Source of the DNA: a virus
Virus record (IMG/VR): IMGVR_UViG_3300005663_000142
Span: 1 to 32,443 of that record
DNA length: 32,443 bases
Reading direction: 5' to 3' (one strand)
Below the pieces are notes generated by a model that had not been told where the DNA came from, did not search any database, and worked only from the letters and a program-made list of their open reading frames with translations. Shown here piece after piece: positions 6,109 through 12,612 of the stretch (position 1 is its first letter; each line of letters begins with the position of its first letter). A program made the translations under genes and the position numbers.

Positions 6109-6669
6109 ATGGTTAAAGAAAAGTTGGGAAAGCCTGACACGTACACACGTGTACTTTTCCAGGGTGTTCCATCGGTCCCCATGCGGATCATGGAACTAAA
6201 CGAGATCAAGTTTCCTGTGACTGTCAGGAAGTCAGTTGATGTCTTGAAGGTGGTTGATGACATTCGTCGTGCTGATCGTGAGACATTCGTTGTGCTTCAC
6301 CTTAATGCGAAGAATATCATCATATCACGTGAGATCGTATCAGTCGGTACTATCGATTCGGCTGCGGTCTATCCTCGTGAGGTCCTCAAGTCCTGTATCC
6401 TGAACAACGCAAGCTCTGTCATCCTGGCACACAACCACCCATCAGGGGACTGTCACCCCTCCGAGAGTGACAAGCAGATCACGCGTGACCTAATCGGGCT
6501 CTTGATCCTTGCTCAGATACGCACGCTTGATCATGTGATTGTCGGACAGGGGGAGAAATCCTTTTCCTTTGCTGACTCGGGATTGCTGGCTGATTACATT
6601 TCGCTTATCACTTTGAACTTCAACAACTGTGGACTTATGGCCTCTGAAGTCGGAGGGGATCATGAGTAA
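6109..6669 (+). CDS. RadC-like JAB/MPN domain protein
   Basis: The protein has 186 residues from the ATG at 6109, preceded by AAAGGAG. Residues 36-170 match the RadC-type JAB domain. A Glu in ISREIVSVGT (E75), H108-N-H110-P-S-G-D114, then S117 and D121 give the E, HxH, S, D set of JAMM metalloproteases, which would bind zinc. The helix-hairpin-helix region at the start of full-length RadC (about 225 residues) is missing, as is common in phage and plasmid copies. The biochemical role of RadC proteins is not settled, and an old DNA-repair assignment is doubtful. It heads a small unit with its own promoter. A palindrome lies over codons 10-15. Confidence 0.85.
   Translation: MVKEKLGKPDTYTRVLFQGVPSVPMRIMELNEIKFPVTVRKSVDVLKVVDDIRRADRETFVVLHLNAKNIIISREIVSVGTIDSAAVYPREVLKSCILNNASSVILAHNHPSGDCHPSESDKQITRDLIGLLILAQIRTLDHVIVGQGEKSFSFADSGLLADYISLITLNFNNCGLMASEVGGDHE
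6137..6152 (+). promoter_or_regulatory. inverted repeat, candidate operator (copy 1)
   Basis: ACACGT-ACAC-ACGTGT is a perfect 6-bp inverted repeat around 4 bases, centred 35 bases after the A of the RadC start codon. The same arms with spacer ACGC occur at 8924-8939, and a shorter relative is found at 10297-10308. It could be bound as DNA by a dimeric regulator or fold as an RNA hairpin. Confidence 0.45.
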
Positions 6670-6943
6670 CTACAAGCCGGACATGTCAAGGGAAGAGATT
6701 GACATCTGCTTTGAACGCCTCAACCTCGTGCTTCGGATCGTTGACCTCCCGACTGAAACTCAGGGCCTGCGCTCTGGCGTTTCGGCTGCCGAATTCATGT
6801 TTATGAATTACACCTATGCCGGGCACATCAGGTTCAAGCACATCGACACAAGAAACTATTTGATCTTGAATCCGGACGACACGCTTTGGATTCCTTTAGG
6901 CGGTCCGTTCTTCAAGGGTTTCTTTGACAAGGTGAGACCATGA
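6662..6943 (+). CDS. hypothetical protein of the RadC unit
   Basis: The ATG at 6662 overlaps the end of the RadC-like gene and has GGAGGGG upstream. The 93 residues open with a helix (REEIDICFERLNLVLRIV), followed by beta strands (YAGHIRFKHIDTRNYLILN and DTLWIPLGGPFFKGFFDKV). No motif is recognised. It overlaps the next gene by 4 bases (ATGA), so it is part of the same transcription unit. Confidence 0.6.
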   Translation: MSNYKPDMSREEIDICFERLNLVLRIVDLPTETQGLRSGVSAAEFMFMNYTYAGHIRFKHIDTRNYLILNPDDTLWIPLGGPFFKGFFDKVRP

Positions 6944-7242
6944 AAGATATCACGAAATTTGAAACGAGGGATGACGGCCTCTACATCGGAGGGAAAAAAG
7001 TTCTGGCTGGCTGGGAGTCATTCACTGGCTGGTTCTGGTTTGGTACCGAGCGCTCGCACACTCAAGACAGTTATCTCAATGAAAAGGTTTCAATCAAGGA
7101 TGATCAAATCTGGTTCGGCTTTGTCCAGGGCCTTGATTCTGAATGGGGATACTTTTCACAAGGTGAGATCGAAGCGCTTGGGCCCCTCAAAGTATGGAAG
7201 ATTAAAGACGTGGACTTACCGCACGCCGGGAGGAGACAGTGA
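6940..7242 (+). CDS. DUF2958-like protein
   Basis: This 100-residue protein overlaps the previous stop by 4 bases. Its pattern GWESFTGWFWFGTE, then IWFGFVQGLDSEWGYFSQGEIEAL, recalls DUF2958 proteins, where a W-x-W strand is followed by FGLV-x-G-x-E-x-GYFS-x-x-E-L. DUF2958 genes are frequent on plasmids and phages and have no established function that I can name. The assignment is by eye from that spacing. Confidence 0.6.
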   Translation: MKDITKFETRDDGLYIGGKKVLAGWESFTGWFWFGTERSHTQDSYLNEKVSIKDDQIWFGFVQGLDSEWGYFSQGEIEALGPLKVWKIKDVDLPHAGRRQ

Positions 7243-7457
7243 ATCAAAAAGAAATTGGCGACTTGATTGACAGCGTTATTGATTATGAAATGGGAGAAAT
7301 GCCAGCCGATAAGGTTACTCCATTCTTCCAGCAGCTTATTGACTCCGGCTTGGCCTGGTCATTACAGGGTTTTTATGGTAGACATGCCAGGTCATTGATT
7401 GACTCCGGCCTCTGCCATATGGATCAAGGACGAAGACCAAATCTATCAGGCAGTTAA
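7239..7457 (+). CDS. DUF7417-like small phage protein
   Basis: The GTG at 7239 overlaps the previous stop (GTGA), with GGAGGAGA upstream. The 72 residues include 'IDSVIDYEMGEM' followed by 'FQQLIDSGLAWSLQGFYGR' and 'ARSLIDSGLC'. This order (short helix, LxDxGLAWxLQGxYGR, A-LID-GL) is a pattern I recall from a widespread family of small phage proteins without known function. It is two short helical repeats in layout, since LIDSGL appears twice. Confidence 0.65.
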   Translation: MNQKEIGDLIDSVIDYEMGEMPADKVTPFFQQLIDSGLAWSLQGFYGRHARSLIDSGLCHMDQGRRPNLSGS

Positions 7458-7499
7458 ACGACTGGCCGGCATAAGGAGGGAATTATAGAATTGAATTTA

Positions 7500-7608
7500 C
7501 CCCACAGTGTGGGGCACCTGGCCGGAGTTTCCCGGCCTTGTATGATCTTTGCGGTGTGCGCTGGAGGCAATGATCAGTGCGTATTGCCGAGGCACACGGC
7601 GCACACCG
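7500..7608 (+). ncRNA. candidate structured RNA between two genes of the RadC unit
   Basis: Three consecutive stems are visible. (a) CCCCAC-AGT-GTGGGG at 7500-7514. (b) GGCCGG at 7520-7525 with CCGGCC at 7532-7537. (c) A long stem with CGGTGTGCGC at 7552-7561 pairing exactly with GCGCACACCG at 7599-7608, enclosing an inner stem GGCAAT (7566-7571) with ATTGCC (7583-7588). An alternative pairing, CACGG with CCGTG near 7595-7610, competes with the outer stem. The element sits in a 208-base gap, and 57 bases separate it from the next start. It may be a leader switch, a small RNA or a protein-binding site. Confidence 0.55.
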
Positions 7609-7665
7609 TGTCTATCTTAAAGTGAACAGGGATCAAGGTACTACCGCAAAGGAGGCGGTGAAATT

Positions 7666-8022
7666 ATGAAAGCATATAAAGGACACAGGGACGAGAGGTA
7701 CGGAAATCAATTGGTGTTTGTCTTGAGGCAGGAGGCCGACAAGAAGCCCTATCCATTGCGCCAGGTGTGGAAGGATGAGGCCGTTGGCTTTGCCTGGGGG
7801 TACGCCGGCGCCGGGCCGGACAGCCTGGCCCACTCCATCCTGGCAGACTTCTTTGAAACTGATGACATCAACCCGGCAGTGTATAAGAAATTCAACATCG
7901 ACTTCCTTGAGAACTCCGGAGATGAACTCAAGATTACAGAGGATCAGATTATGGATTGGATTGCAAACAGGGTGTGGAAGCTGGTGCTCAAGCACCATGG
8001 AGGACACCATGGAGGAGCATGA
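7666..8022 (+). CDS. DUF6166-like protein
   Basis: The ATG at 7666 follows AAAGGAGGCGG. The 118 residues show YPLRQVWKDEAVGFAWGYAGAGPDSLAHSILADF, then a helix (NPAVYKKFNIDFL), then ITEDQIMDWIAN. This matches my memory of DUF6166, in which 'FxWGYxGSGPxQLAxALL' is followed by a YxxFK helix and a final LTxxxIxxWL helix. The family is common in phages and plasmids with unknown function. The C-terminus is His/Gly-rich (HHGGHHGG). Confidence 0.65.
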   Translation: MKAYKGHRDERYGNQLVFVLRQEADKKPYPLRQVWKDEAVGFAWGYAGAGPDSLAHSILADFFETDDINPAVYKKFNIDFLENSGDELKITEDQIMDWIANRVWKLVLKHHGGHHGGA

Positions 8023-8191
8023 TTGCTTGGAAACTTTTATGGTAGATTCAGCCGACATATCCGACACAAAGTATGTCTCGATGGGGCACTGCTCGATCTG
8101 TATGAAGAGAATGCTCAAGGTCTATCGTTATCAGGGAACATATGACAGAGAGAACATGAAGAAGCTGGTCCCCAAGAAGGAAGAGGACTGA
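8009..8191 (+). CDS. hypothetical 60-residue protein
   Basis: I prefer the ATG at 8009 because GGAGG lies 5 bases upstream; an in-frame ATG at 7997 would have no such site. The start overlaps the end of the DUF6166-like gene. The protein carries CSICMKR in its middle, one possible half of a zinc site, and a Lys-rich acidic end (MKKLVPKKEED). No family is recognised. It is the last gene before the terminator at 8207. Confidence 0.5.
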   Translation: MEEHDCLETFMVDSADISDTKYVSMGHCSICMKRMLKVYRYQGTYDRENMKKLVPKKEED

Positions 8192-8206
8192 GATAGATTC
8201 ATCACA

Positions 8207-8241
8207 GGAAGGGGGAGGCCGTCCGGTCTTCCCTTCTTTTT
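8207..8241 (+). terminator. intrinsic terminator of the RadC unit
   Basis: AGGCC (8216-8220) pairs with GGTCT (8225-8229) around a GTCC loop. The stem extends outward through the G-run (8211-8215) and TCCC, and GAA/TTC ends it. A run of T follows at 8237-8241. The hairpin begins 15 bases beyond the last stop. One bulged or wobble G lies within the stem. Confidence 0.75.
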
Positions 8242-8271
8242 GCTTGATCTCACACAAATAAAAGATTTTAC

Positions 8272-8301
8272 TTGACACATCTATCACGCTTCTGATATTA
8301 G
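8272..8301 (+). promoter_or_regulatory. promoter of the Cro/CI-type regulator, probably leaderless
   Basis: A perfect TTGACA at 8272-8277 is followed after 17-18 bases by ATATTA/TATTAG at 8295-8301. The ATG of the regulator is at 8308, so the transcript would start at or within a base or two of the start codon. No ribosome binding site precedes that ATG, consistent with a leaderless message as known for lambda cI from PRM. Confidence 0.65.
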
Positions 8302-8307
8302 ACTCAC

Positions 8308-8541
8308 ATGCCTTACAAAAATCAAATTAAAGCAAGGCTCAGGGATCTCGGGGAAACACAAGAATGGTTGTCAGGACTGACAGCGATCCGGCGCGACTAC
8401 CTAAGTAAGCTCATCAATGGCCACTTCAAACCCAATGTCTATGATGCGCTGACCATATCGACAGTGCTCGACAGCACAGTCGAAGCGCTCTTCTCTCCTC
8501 CCCTGGACCAAGCGGAGGAGCAACATGAACGGAGCGAGTAA
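8308..8541 (+). CDS. Cro/CI-type (XRE) helix-turn-helix regulator
   Basis: The protein has 77 residues. Residues 5-55 read as the five-helix XRE fold: QIKARLRDLG, TQEWLSGLTAI, RRDYLSKLINGHFKPNVYDALTISTVLDSTVEALF. The second and third helices, with RRDYLSKLING at the recognition position, are typical. The C-terminal tail is acidic and has no protease or oligomerisation domain, so it resembles Cro-size regulators. It is likely a repressor of this phage's early genes. Candidate operators are the inverted repeats at 6137 and 8924, but no overlap with its own promoter is seen. The start at 8308 has no ribosome binding site. Confidence 0.8.
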   Translation: MPYKNQIKARLRDLGETQEWLSGLTAIRRDYLSKLINGHFKPNVYDALTISTVLDSTVEALFSPPLDQAEEQHERSE

Positions 8542-8836
8542 AACAGAGGGCGGTCCCTTAGGCAAGCTGGATCCATCCCAGGTGACAGCAGCGAAGGTCT
8601 ACGATGCCTTGGCTGAGCTCAAGGACCTATCCAACACCATCTTCGAGATGCAGATAAACATCAATGAAAAGCTGGTCAACAATCCGGTCGACACGCCAGA
8701 CGTTAAGACTAAGGCTGAGGTTGACAGGCCGGTAAATCCTCGCCACCTTCCAGGATTCAGAGACATATGCGGAGTCATCCACCAGACCATGGCCAACACC
8801 AGAAACCTTCAGGAATATCTAATCTCACACATCTAA
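8525..8836 (+). CDS. hypothetical protein upstream of the recombination genes
   Basis: The ATG at 8525 lies inside the end of the regulator gene with GCGGAGGAG upstream. The 103 residues contain one long helix (AAKVYDALAELKDLSNTIFEMQININEKLVNN) of coiled-coil character, then a Pro-rich linker and a second helix (CGVIHQTMANTRNLQEYLISHI). No family is recognised. The position suggests an accessory to the recombination module. Confidence 0.55.
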   Translation: MNGASKTEGGPLGKLDPSQVTAAKVYDALAELKDLSNTIFEMQININEKLVNNPVDTPDVKTKAEVDRPVNPRHLPGFRDICGVIHQTMANTRNLQEYLISHI

Positions 8837-8923
8837 CAAGCGCACAGGGGGGCAGTCGGGGGGCGAATCTCTACTCCCTCACCCCTCACCCCAATCCCAT
8901 CTGGCTGCTCCCCCTCGCGCATA

Positions 8924-8939
8924 ACACGTACGCACGTGT
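8924..8939 (+). promoter_or_regulatory. inverted repeat, candidate operator (copy 2)
   Basis: ACACGT-ACGC-ACGTGT has the same arms as the repeat at 6137-6152. It ends one base before the AGGAGG ribosome binding site of the RecT-like gene, so a bound protein, or an RNA hairpin at this place, could control translation or transcription of that gene. The rest of the gap 8837-8923 shows G-runs and C-runs but no clear promoter. Confidence 0.5.
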
Positions 8940-8950
8940 CAGGAGGCAGC

Positions 8951-10273
8951 ATGTCACCAAAGAAAACCACAACAAAGCCCAGTAATAAAACTACTTCTGC
9001 CGGCAGCTCCGGCCGACGTCGAGACAAGGCCCCAACCAAAGCAGCAAACGTACAACTGCAGCCGGCAGCCATCGACTCTATCATCAAGAACGTCCAGGAC
9101 CTGGCGATCGTATCGAAGTATGCCTCAGAGTCCAACTTCTTTGTCGGCCTGGACTCCCAGGCCAAGGCTTCAATGGTCATAGAGAAAGGCCGGGAGCTCG
9201 GCATCCACACAGTCTCGGCATGCCAGGTCATACACCCCATCCAGACTGCGGACGGCATCAAGCTGGCGATAGAAGCCAAGCTCTATGGCGCCATTGCAAT
9301 GAACGCCGGGATCCGGTGGAAGAAGATCAAGAAGGATGCCAAAGGATGTATCCTTGAATTCCATTCGATCATCGACAAGACCATCCCGGTCCACACTGAA
9401 ACCTTCACGATGGAGGACGCTGCCAGAGCAGGTCTCCATGAGAAGAAAAACTGGGTGTGGTATCCGGAAGAGATGTGTTATAACCGGTGTCTGCTCAAGG
9501 GGCTGCGGTACTTCGATCCCCGGATCTGCATGGGCCTCTATTCTGTTGAAGAGGTCCTCGATTTTGAGAAGATCACAAACGGCGAGGGAGAAGAGATCTA
9601 TGTGATACCCGAGGACACCCTCGGCAACGTGGGGATCCCTGACACTGAGACAGCTCCGGCTCAGACGGTGGCCGAAGCGCTGCCGGTAGAGACCGAGCCG
9701 GTAGAGACCGAGCCGGTAGAGACCGGGCCGGTAGAGACCGAGGCACCTGAGAGATCCGTTACGCCTGAGGAATTCGAGTACACCGATGAGGCCGGCGTTG
9801 AGGACGACGAGGAAGAGATCCCGGAAGTGGATCCACTAACGCTGGCACACGGTGAGGGGATGCCACGTCAGCCCAAGAAAGAATTCATGCCGTTCGAAGA
9901 GGCACCCAGCCCTTCCGAGCTCGACACCGGCAAGCGTGAGCTGGCTCCTGAGACTCCGGTGGATCCGGGGATCCTCATCCACAGGCAGGTTGTCGTCGAC
10001 TACATGAAGGTCCAGGGTATGGAAAATCTCTATACCACATTTAAAGAATGGCTGGCCCTCTTCCAGACTTCACGCAAACCGATGAAGAACTTTGTCGCAC
10101 GCAATCAGTTCGGCAAGTGGAGTCTTTCGAAGGGATCGATCGAGGATCTCAAGGTCCTCACTGATCATCTCAAATGGACCATGGATACCTTCATCACCTA
10201 CTGTTTCAATGAGCTCAAGCTCGACCACGTAGGCATCCACACGAACCCGGCGATGAACCCGGCACCTGAATGA
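8951..10273 (+). CDS. recT: RecT-like single-strand annealing protein with C-terminal extension
   Basis: The ATG at 8951 has AGGAGG 4 bases upstream and is preferred to a GTG at 8936. The protein has 440 residues. Residues 1-35 are a basic Ser/Thr/Lys tail. Residues 40-205 match the RecT annealing-protein pattern: KASMVIEKGRELGIHTVSA, a target strand around ILEFHS, then FTMEDAARAGL and NWVWYPEEMCYNRCLLKGLRYF. RecT proteins bind single-stranded DNA and promote annealing with an exonuclease partner, here the next gene. Residues 230-340 are an acidic linker with four PVETx repeats. Residues 340-425 form an additional helical domain not usual in RecT. The exonuclease gene overlaps the stop (ATGA). 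Confidence 0.75.
   Translation: MSPKKTTTKPSNKTTSAGSSGRRRDKAPTKAANVQLQPAAIDSIIKNVQDLAIVSKYASESNFFVGLDSQAKASMVIEKGRELGIHTVSACQVIHPIQTADGIKLAIEAKLYGAIAMNAGIRWKKIKKDAKGCILEFHSIIDKTIPVHTETFTMEDAARAGLHEKKNWVWYPEEMCYNRCLLKGLRYFDPRICMGLYSVEEVLDFEKITNGEGEEIYVIPEDTLGNVGIPDTETAPAQTVAEALPVETEPVETEPVETGPVETEAPERSVTPEEFEYTDEAGVEDDEEEIPEVDPLTLAHGEGMPRQPKKEFMPFEEAPSPSELDTGKRELAPETPVDPGILIHRQVVVDYMKVQGMENLYTTFKEWLALFQTSRKPMKNFVARNQFGKWSLSKGSIEDLKVLTDHLKWTMDTFITYCFNELKLDHVGIHTNPAMNPAPE
9683..9742 (+). repeat. four 15-bp tandem repeats in the RecT-like gene
   Basis: The unit CCGGTAGAGACCGAG occurs four times in a row, with one base changed in the third copy. Each unit encodes five residues (PVETE), so copy-number change keeps the frame and alters only the length of the acidic linker. 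Confidence 0.9.
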
Positions 10274-10989
10274 GTAAAGTCGATGCGCGCATCACACACA
10301 CGCGTGTGACACCGCGAAGGATCCTTCCTAAGCACAAGGAGCACACCCCCTACTTCAACGAGGCAGGGGTGAGAGTCCCGAGTGTAACGACGATCCTCGA
10401 GCGCCAGTGTGGATGGAGTAAGCTGGCGCTCTGTGGATGGAACAATAAGATGGGATTGAAAGGTGTCGACACTAAGAAATACCTGTCCGACAAGGGACAG
10501 ATAGGCACGCTGGCCCACGCATTCTGCACTGACTATCTCCTCCAGCAGCACACCGACATGGCTGACTACTCACCCAGCCAGGTAGAAGAGGCGAAACATA
10601 GCTTCTATGCCTTCCATAACTGGACCAAGCTCCACACCATAAGGCCCATCCTGCTCGAAGCACCGCTGGTCTCGGAGATCTATCAGTACGGTGGTCAGTG
10701 TGACATCTACGGTGAGGTCGATGGGCTCCTCGAGCTCTCGGATCTAAAGAGTGGATCCGGAGTGTACGAGGACATGATCGTCCAGGTCTCGGCATACAAA
10801 CAACTGCTGGAAGAACACGGCCACGCTGTCAACCGGGTCCGGATCATAAACATCCCACGCTCAGAGGACGAGACGTTTCTGGATCCCATCGTCACCAACC
10901 TGATGCCGGAAGCCTTCGAAGCATTCAAGCGATTCCGGGAGAACCATATAAGTCTTAATAAAATCAGACGCATGAGAGGTAGAGGATAA
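10270..10989 (+). CDS. RecB/Cas4-like PD-(D/E)XK exonuclease
   Basis: The protein has 239 residues and its ATG overlaps the RecT-like stop. The motifs of the RecB-type nuclease fold are in order: GTLAH (residues 79-83, His 83), G-x-C-D145-I-Y-G, D158-L-K160 with the following SGSG, and Q172-V-S-A-Y176 (the Q-x-x-x-Y helix). Such enzymes degrade one strand of duplex DNA ends and supply single strands to the annealing protein, as lambda Exo and RecE do for Beta and RecT. The N-terminus carries VPSVTTILE, also usual in this group. Overlap with RecT and SSB neighbours supports a recombination role. Confidence 0.8.
   Translation: MSKVDARITHTRVTPRRILPKHKEHTPYFNEAGVRVPSVTTILERQCGWSKLALCGWNNKMGLKGVDTKKYLSDKGQIGTLAHAFCTDYLLQQHTDMADYSPSQVEEAKHSFYAFHNWTKLHTIRPILLEAPLVSEIYQYGGQCDIYGEVDGLLELSDLKSGSGVYEDMIVQVSAYKQLLEEHGHAVNRVRIINIPRSEDETFLDPIVTNLMPEAFEAFKRFRENHISLNKIRRMRGRG
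10297..10308 (+). promoter_or_regulatory. palindrome near the exonuclease start (relative of the other two)
   Basis: CACACGCGTGTG is a perfect 12-bp palindrome, centred about 32 bases after the A of the start codon. The RadC copy is centred about 35 bases after its own start codon. The ACACG/CGTGT core is shared with the repeats at 6137 and 8924 but the 6-base spacing is lost. It may be coincidental. Confidence 0.3.
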
Positions 10990-11441
10990 TGGACACAAAT
11001 TCACTTAACTCTTTCACCATCCTCGGATTCGTTGGCCAGGATGCCAGGGGATACACATCGAAGAAGGCTTCCCGGAAGTTTACTGTTATCGACATATGTA
11101 CACAGGAAAAGTACAAGAACAAACCGGATCCCAAGATCGTCTGGCATAAAGTCCAGATCTGGGGCACCAAGATGGCCCCCTGGGCAGAGCGCGCCGTAAA
11201 GCGTGGGATGATGGTCCTGGCCAAGGGCCGGACAGACAACCACTTCATCATAAAGAAGTGTGCCGTCTGTGGCGCCGAGCAGAAAGAAATGATCACAGAT
11301 TATAAGGTCGAAGAGTTTATAATTCTAAGGGGCAAGAAACTTGAGGACCCAGCCACGGCTGGCCCGGCGCCGGCTGCAGCGCAACAGGTCCAGGCTGCAG
11401 CGCAGCAAGCTGCCCCAATAGTTGAGGAGGATCCTTATTAG
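10989..11441 (+). CDS. ssb: single-stranded DNA-binding protein
   Basis: The 150-residue protein follows the exonuclease directly (TAATG overlap). The OB-fold pattern is clear: FTILGFVGQDARG, then RKFTVIDICTQ, then IVWHKVQIWG, then AVKRGMMVLAKGR. A CAVC pair lies near residues 92-95. The linker is Ala/Gln/Pro-rich, with a nearly repeated QVQAAAQQ. The tail ends EEDPY, which replaces the usual DD(I/L)PF tip of bacterial SSBs. The tip of SSB normally recruits partner proteins. The same last three residues end the two replication proteins at 11764 and 12599. It protects single strands during replication and recombination. Confidence 0.85.
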   Translation: MDTNSLNSFTILGFVGQDARGYTSKKASRKFTVIDICTQEKYKNKPDPKIVWHKVQIWGTKMAPWAERAVKRGMMVLAKGRTDNHFIIKKCAVCGAEQKEMITDYKVEEFIILRGKKLEDPATAGPAPAAAQQVQAAAQQAAPIVEEDPY

Positions 11442-11545
11442 ATGCGTATGGGCCCATGCCGGTGACTCTCCTTTGATAGGTGTCGCGCCTTTCTCTCGTC
11501 TCCCGAGACATGTCCCGGATCTCATGGGCCCTTCCCTATAAAGAA

Positions 11546-11758
11546 ATGATTATTACAATCGGATACTGTTACCAATGCGACGAGGCCACCCTGTTTTGTC
11601 AATACCAAAGCATTCCCCAGCCAGGGATTCGCTGTAAAAAATGCGAATTTAGGATCGAAGGAAAATTGGGGATAAGAATTTCCATGGAAATAAAATCTCT
11701 TTGTCCAGAAGAGAGGAGGAAAATCTGGGAAGAATTCCTTGGAGCCAAAGGAAGGTAG
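11546..11758 (+). CDS. small zinc-ribbon protein
   Basis: I choose the ATG at 11546; an upstream GTG at 11480 is in frame but has no ribosome binding site, and even the ATG has only a weak one (AAAGAA). The 70 residues open IITIGYCYQCDEATLFCQ and continue IRCKKCEF, which gives two CxxC pairs for zinc. The rest is a basic helix (LCPEERRKIWEEF). The gap from SSB (11442-11545) contains no obvious promoter, only a GTCTC-CC-GAGAC inverted repeat near 11499-11510. Confidence 0.5.
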   Translation: MIITIGYCYQCDEATLFCQYQSIPQPGIRCKKCEFRIEGKLGIRISMEIKSLCPEERRKIWEEFLGAKGR

Positions 11759-11763
11759 CCAAC

Positions 11764-12612
11764 ATGCCAGAGTGGAGAAGATTATACCGTAGTGTCAGCG
11801 ACAGTAAGAAACTTTCGCGCTTGACATCGGATTCCCCGGTGATGCTGTGGACGTGGATGCTGCCGTACACGGATTGTGAAGGAAGAATCCTTGCGGATCC
11901 ACATTATCTCAAAGGTAAAATCGTTCCGCGCTTCGAACGCTGGACATACAAAACAGTGGAAGAAAACCTAAAAATCCTACACAACGTGCGTCTAATTCAG
12001 CTATATGAAGCCGACGGAGAGCCCATTGCCCAGTTTGAACAGCCGAATTTCGAAGACTTCCAACACCCACGGCGTGATAAGGAAGCAAAATCAAAGTTTC
12101 CACCACCTCCACCCCGAGACCCCGGGCAAGGTCCGGACCCACTCCAGAGTAAGCCGGGCAAGGTCCTTCCTAGAATAGAAGAGAGTAGAGTAGAAGAAGA
12201 AAGAAGAGAAGAGTCCGTCCCCGGGCAAGGTCCGGAGCTTGCCGGGCAAAGGACGGACCTGGCTGCTCCTCCTTCCTTTGCTGTCATTAAAAAATTTGTA
12301 GTAAAATCATGGAATGAATTCGCAAAGTCACACAGCCTAAAGCCTATCATCTCAATTGCAAAAGGATCTGAAAGAGAAAAACATTTTAAAGCTCGACATG
12401 AAGAACCAGCATTTGATTGGCCAATGATTATATCGATGGCTGAGAAGTCAGATTTTTGCTTTGGAAATAACGACAGGAACTGGAAGATCTCATTCGATTG
12501 GCTCATTAAAAATCCAGGAAATTATATTTATATCCTAGAGGAAAAATACCTGGATGATGATCAAAAGAAAAGAGAATTTAAACTCAAGGAGGGAGAAAAT
12601 GACCCATACTGA
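11764..12612 (+). CDS. phage replication initiator / replisome organiser
   Basis: The ATG at 11764 follows GGAAGG. The 282 residues have an N-terminal winged-helix part: RSVSDSKKLSRLTSDSPVMLWTWMLPY, then a helical turn with RWTYKTVEENLKILH, as in phage replication proteins that bind the origin. A Pro/Gly-rich linker at about 115-180 follows. The C-terminal part has W-P-M-I-I-S-M, SDFCFGNNDRNWKISFDWLI and YILEEKYLDD; this 'SxFxxGNNxxxWxxxFDWL...N...I..GKY' pattern is shared by many phage initiators. It ends ENDPY, the same final tripeptide as SSB. Its stop overlaps the next start. Confidence 0.75.
   Translation: MPEWRRLYRSVSDSKKLSRLTSDSPVMLWTWMLPYTDCEGRILADPHYLKGKIVPRFERWTYKTVEENLKILHNVRLIQLYEADGEPIAQFEQPNFEDFQHPRRDKEAKSKFPPPPPRDPGQGPDPLQSKPGKVLPRIEESRVEEERREESVPGQGPELAGQRTDLAAPPSFAVIKKFVVKSWNEFAKSHSLKPIISIAKGSEREKHFKARHEEPAFDWPMIISMAEKSDFCFGNNDRNWKISFDWLIKNPGNYIYILEEKYLDDDQKKREFKLKEGENDPY

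Noticed and set aside
7633-8118. Minus-strand frame of 161 residues opposite the DUF6166-like gene
   Set aside because: It is antisense to two well-supported genes and has no good ribosome binding site.
11473-11501. TTGATA as a promoter before the replication genes
   Set aside because: No -10 element at usable spacing; the T/A-rich CTATAAAG near 11537 has no matching -35.
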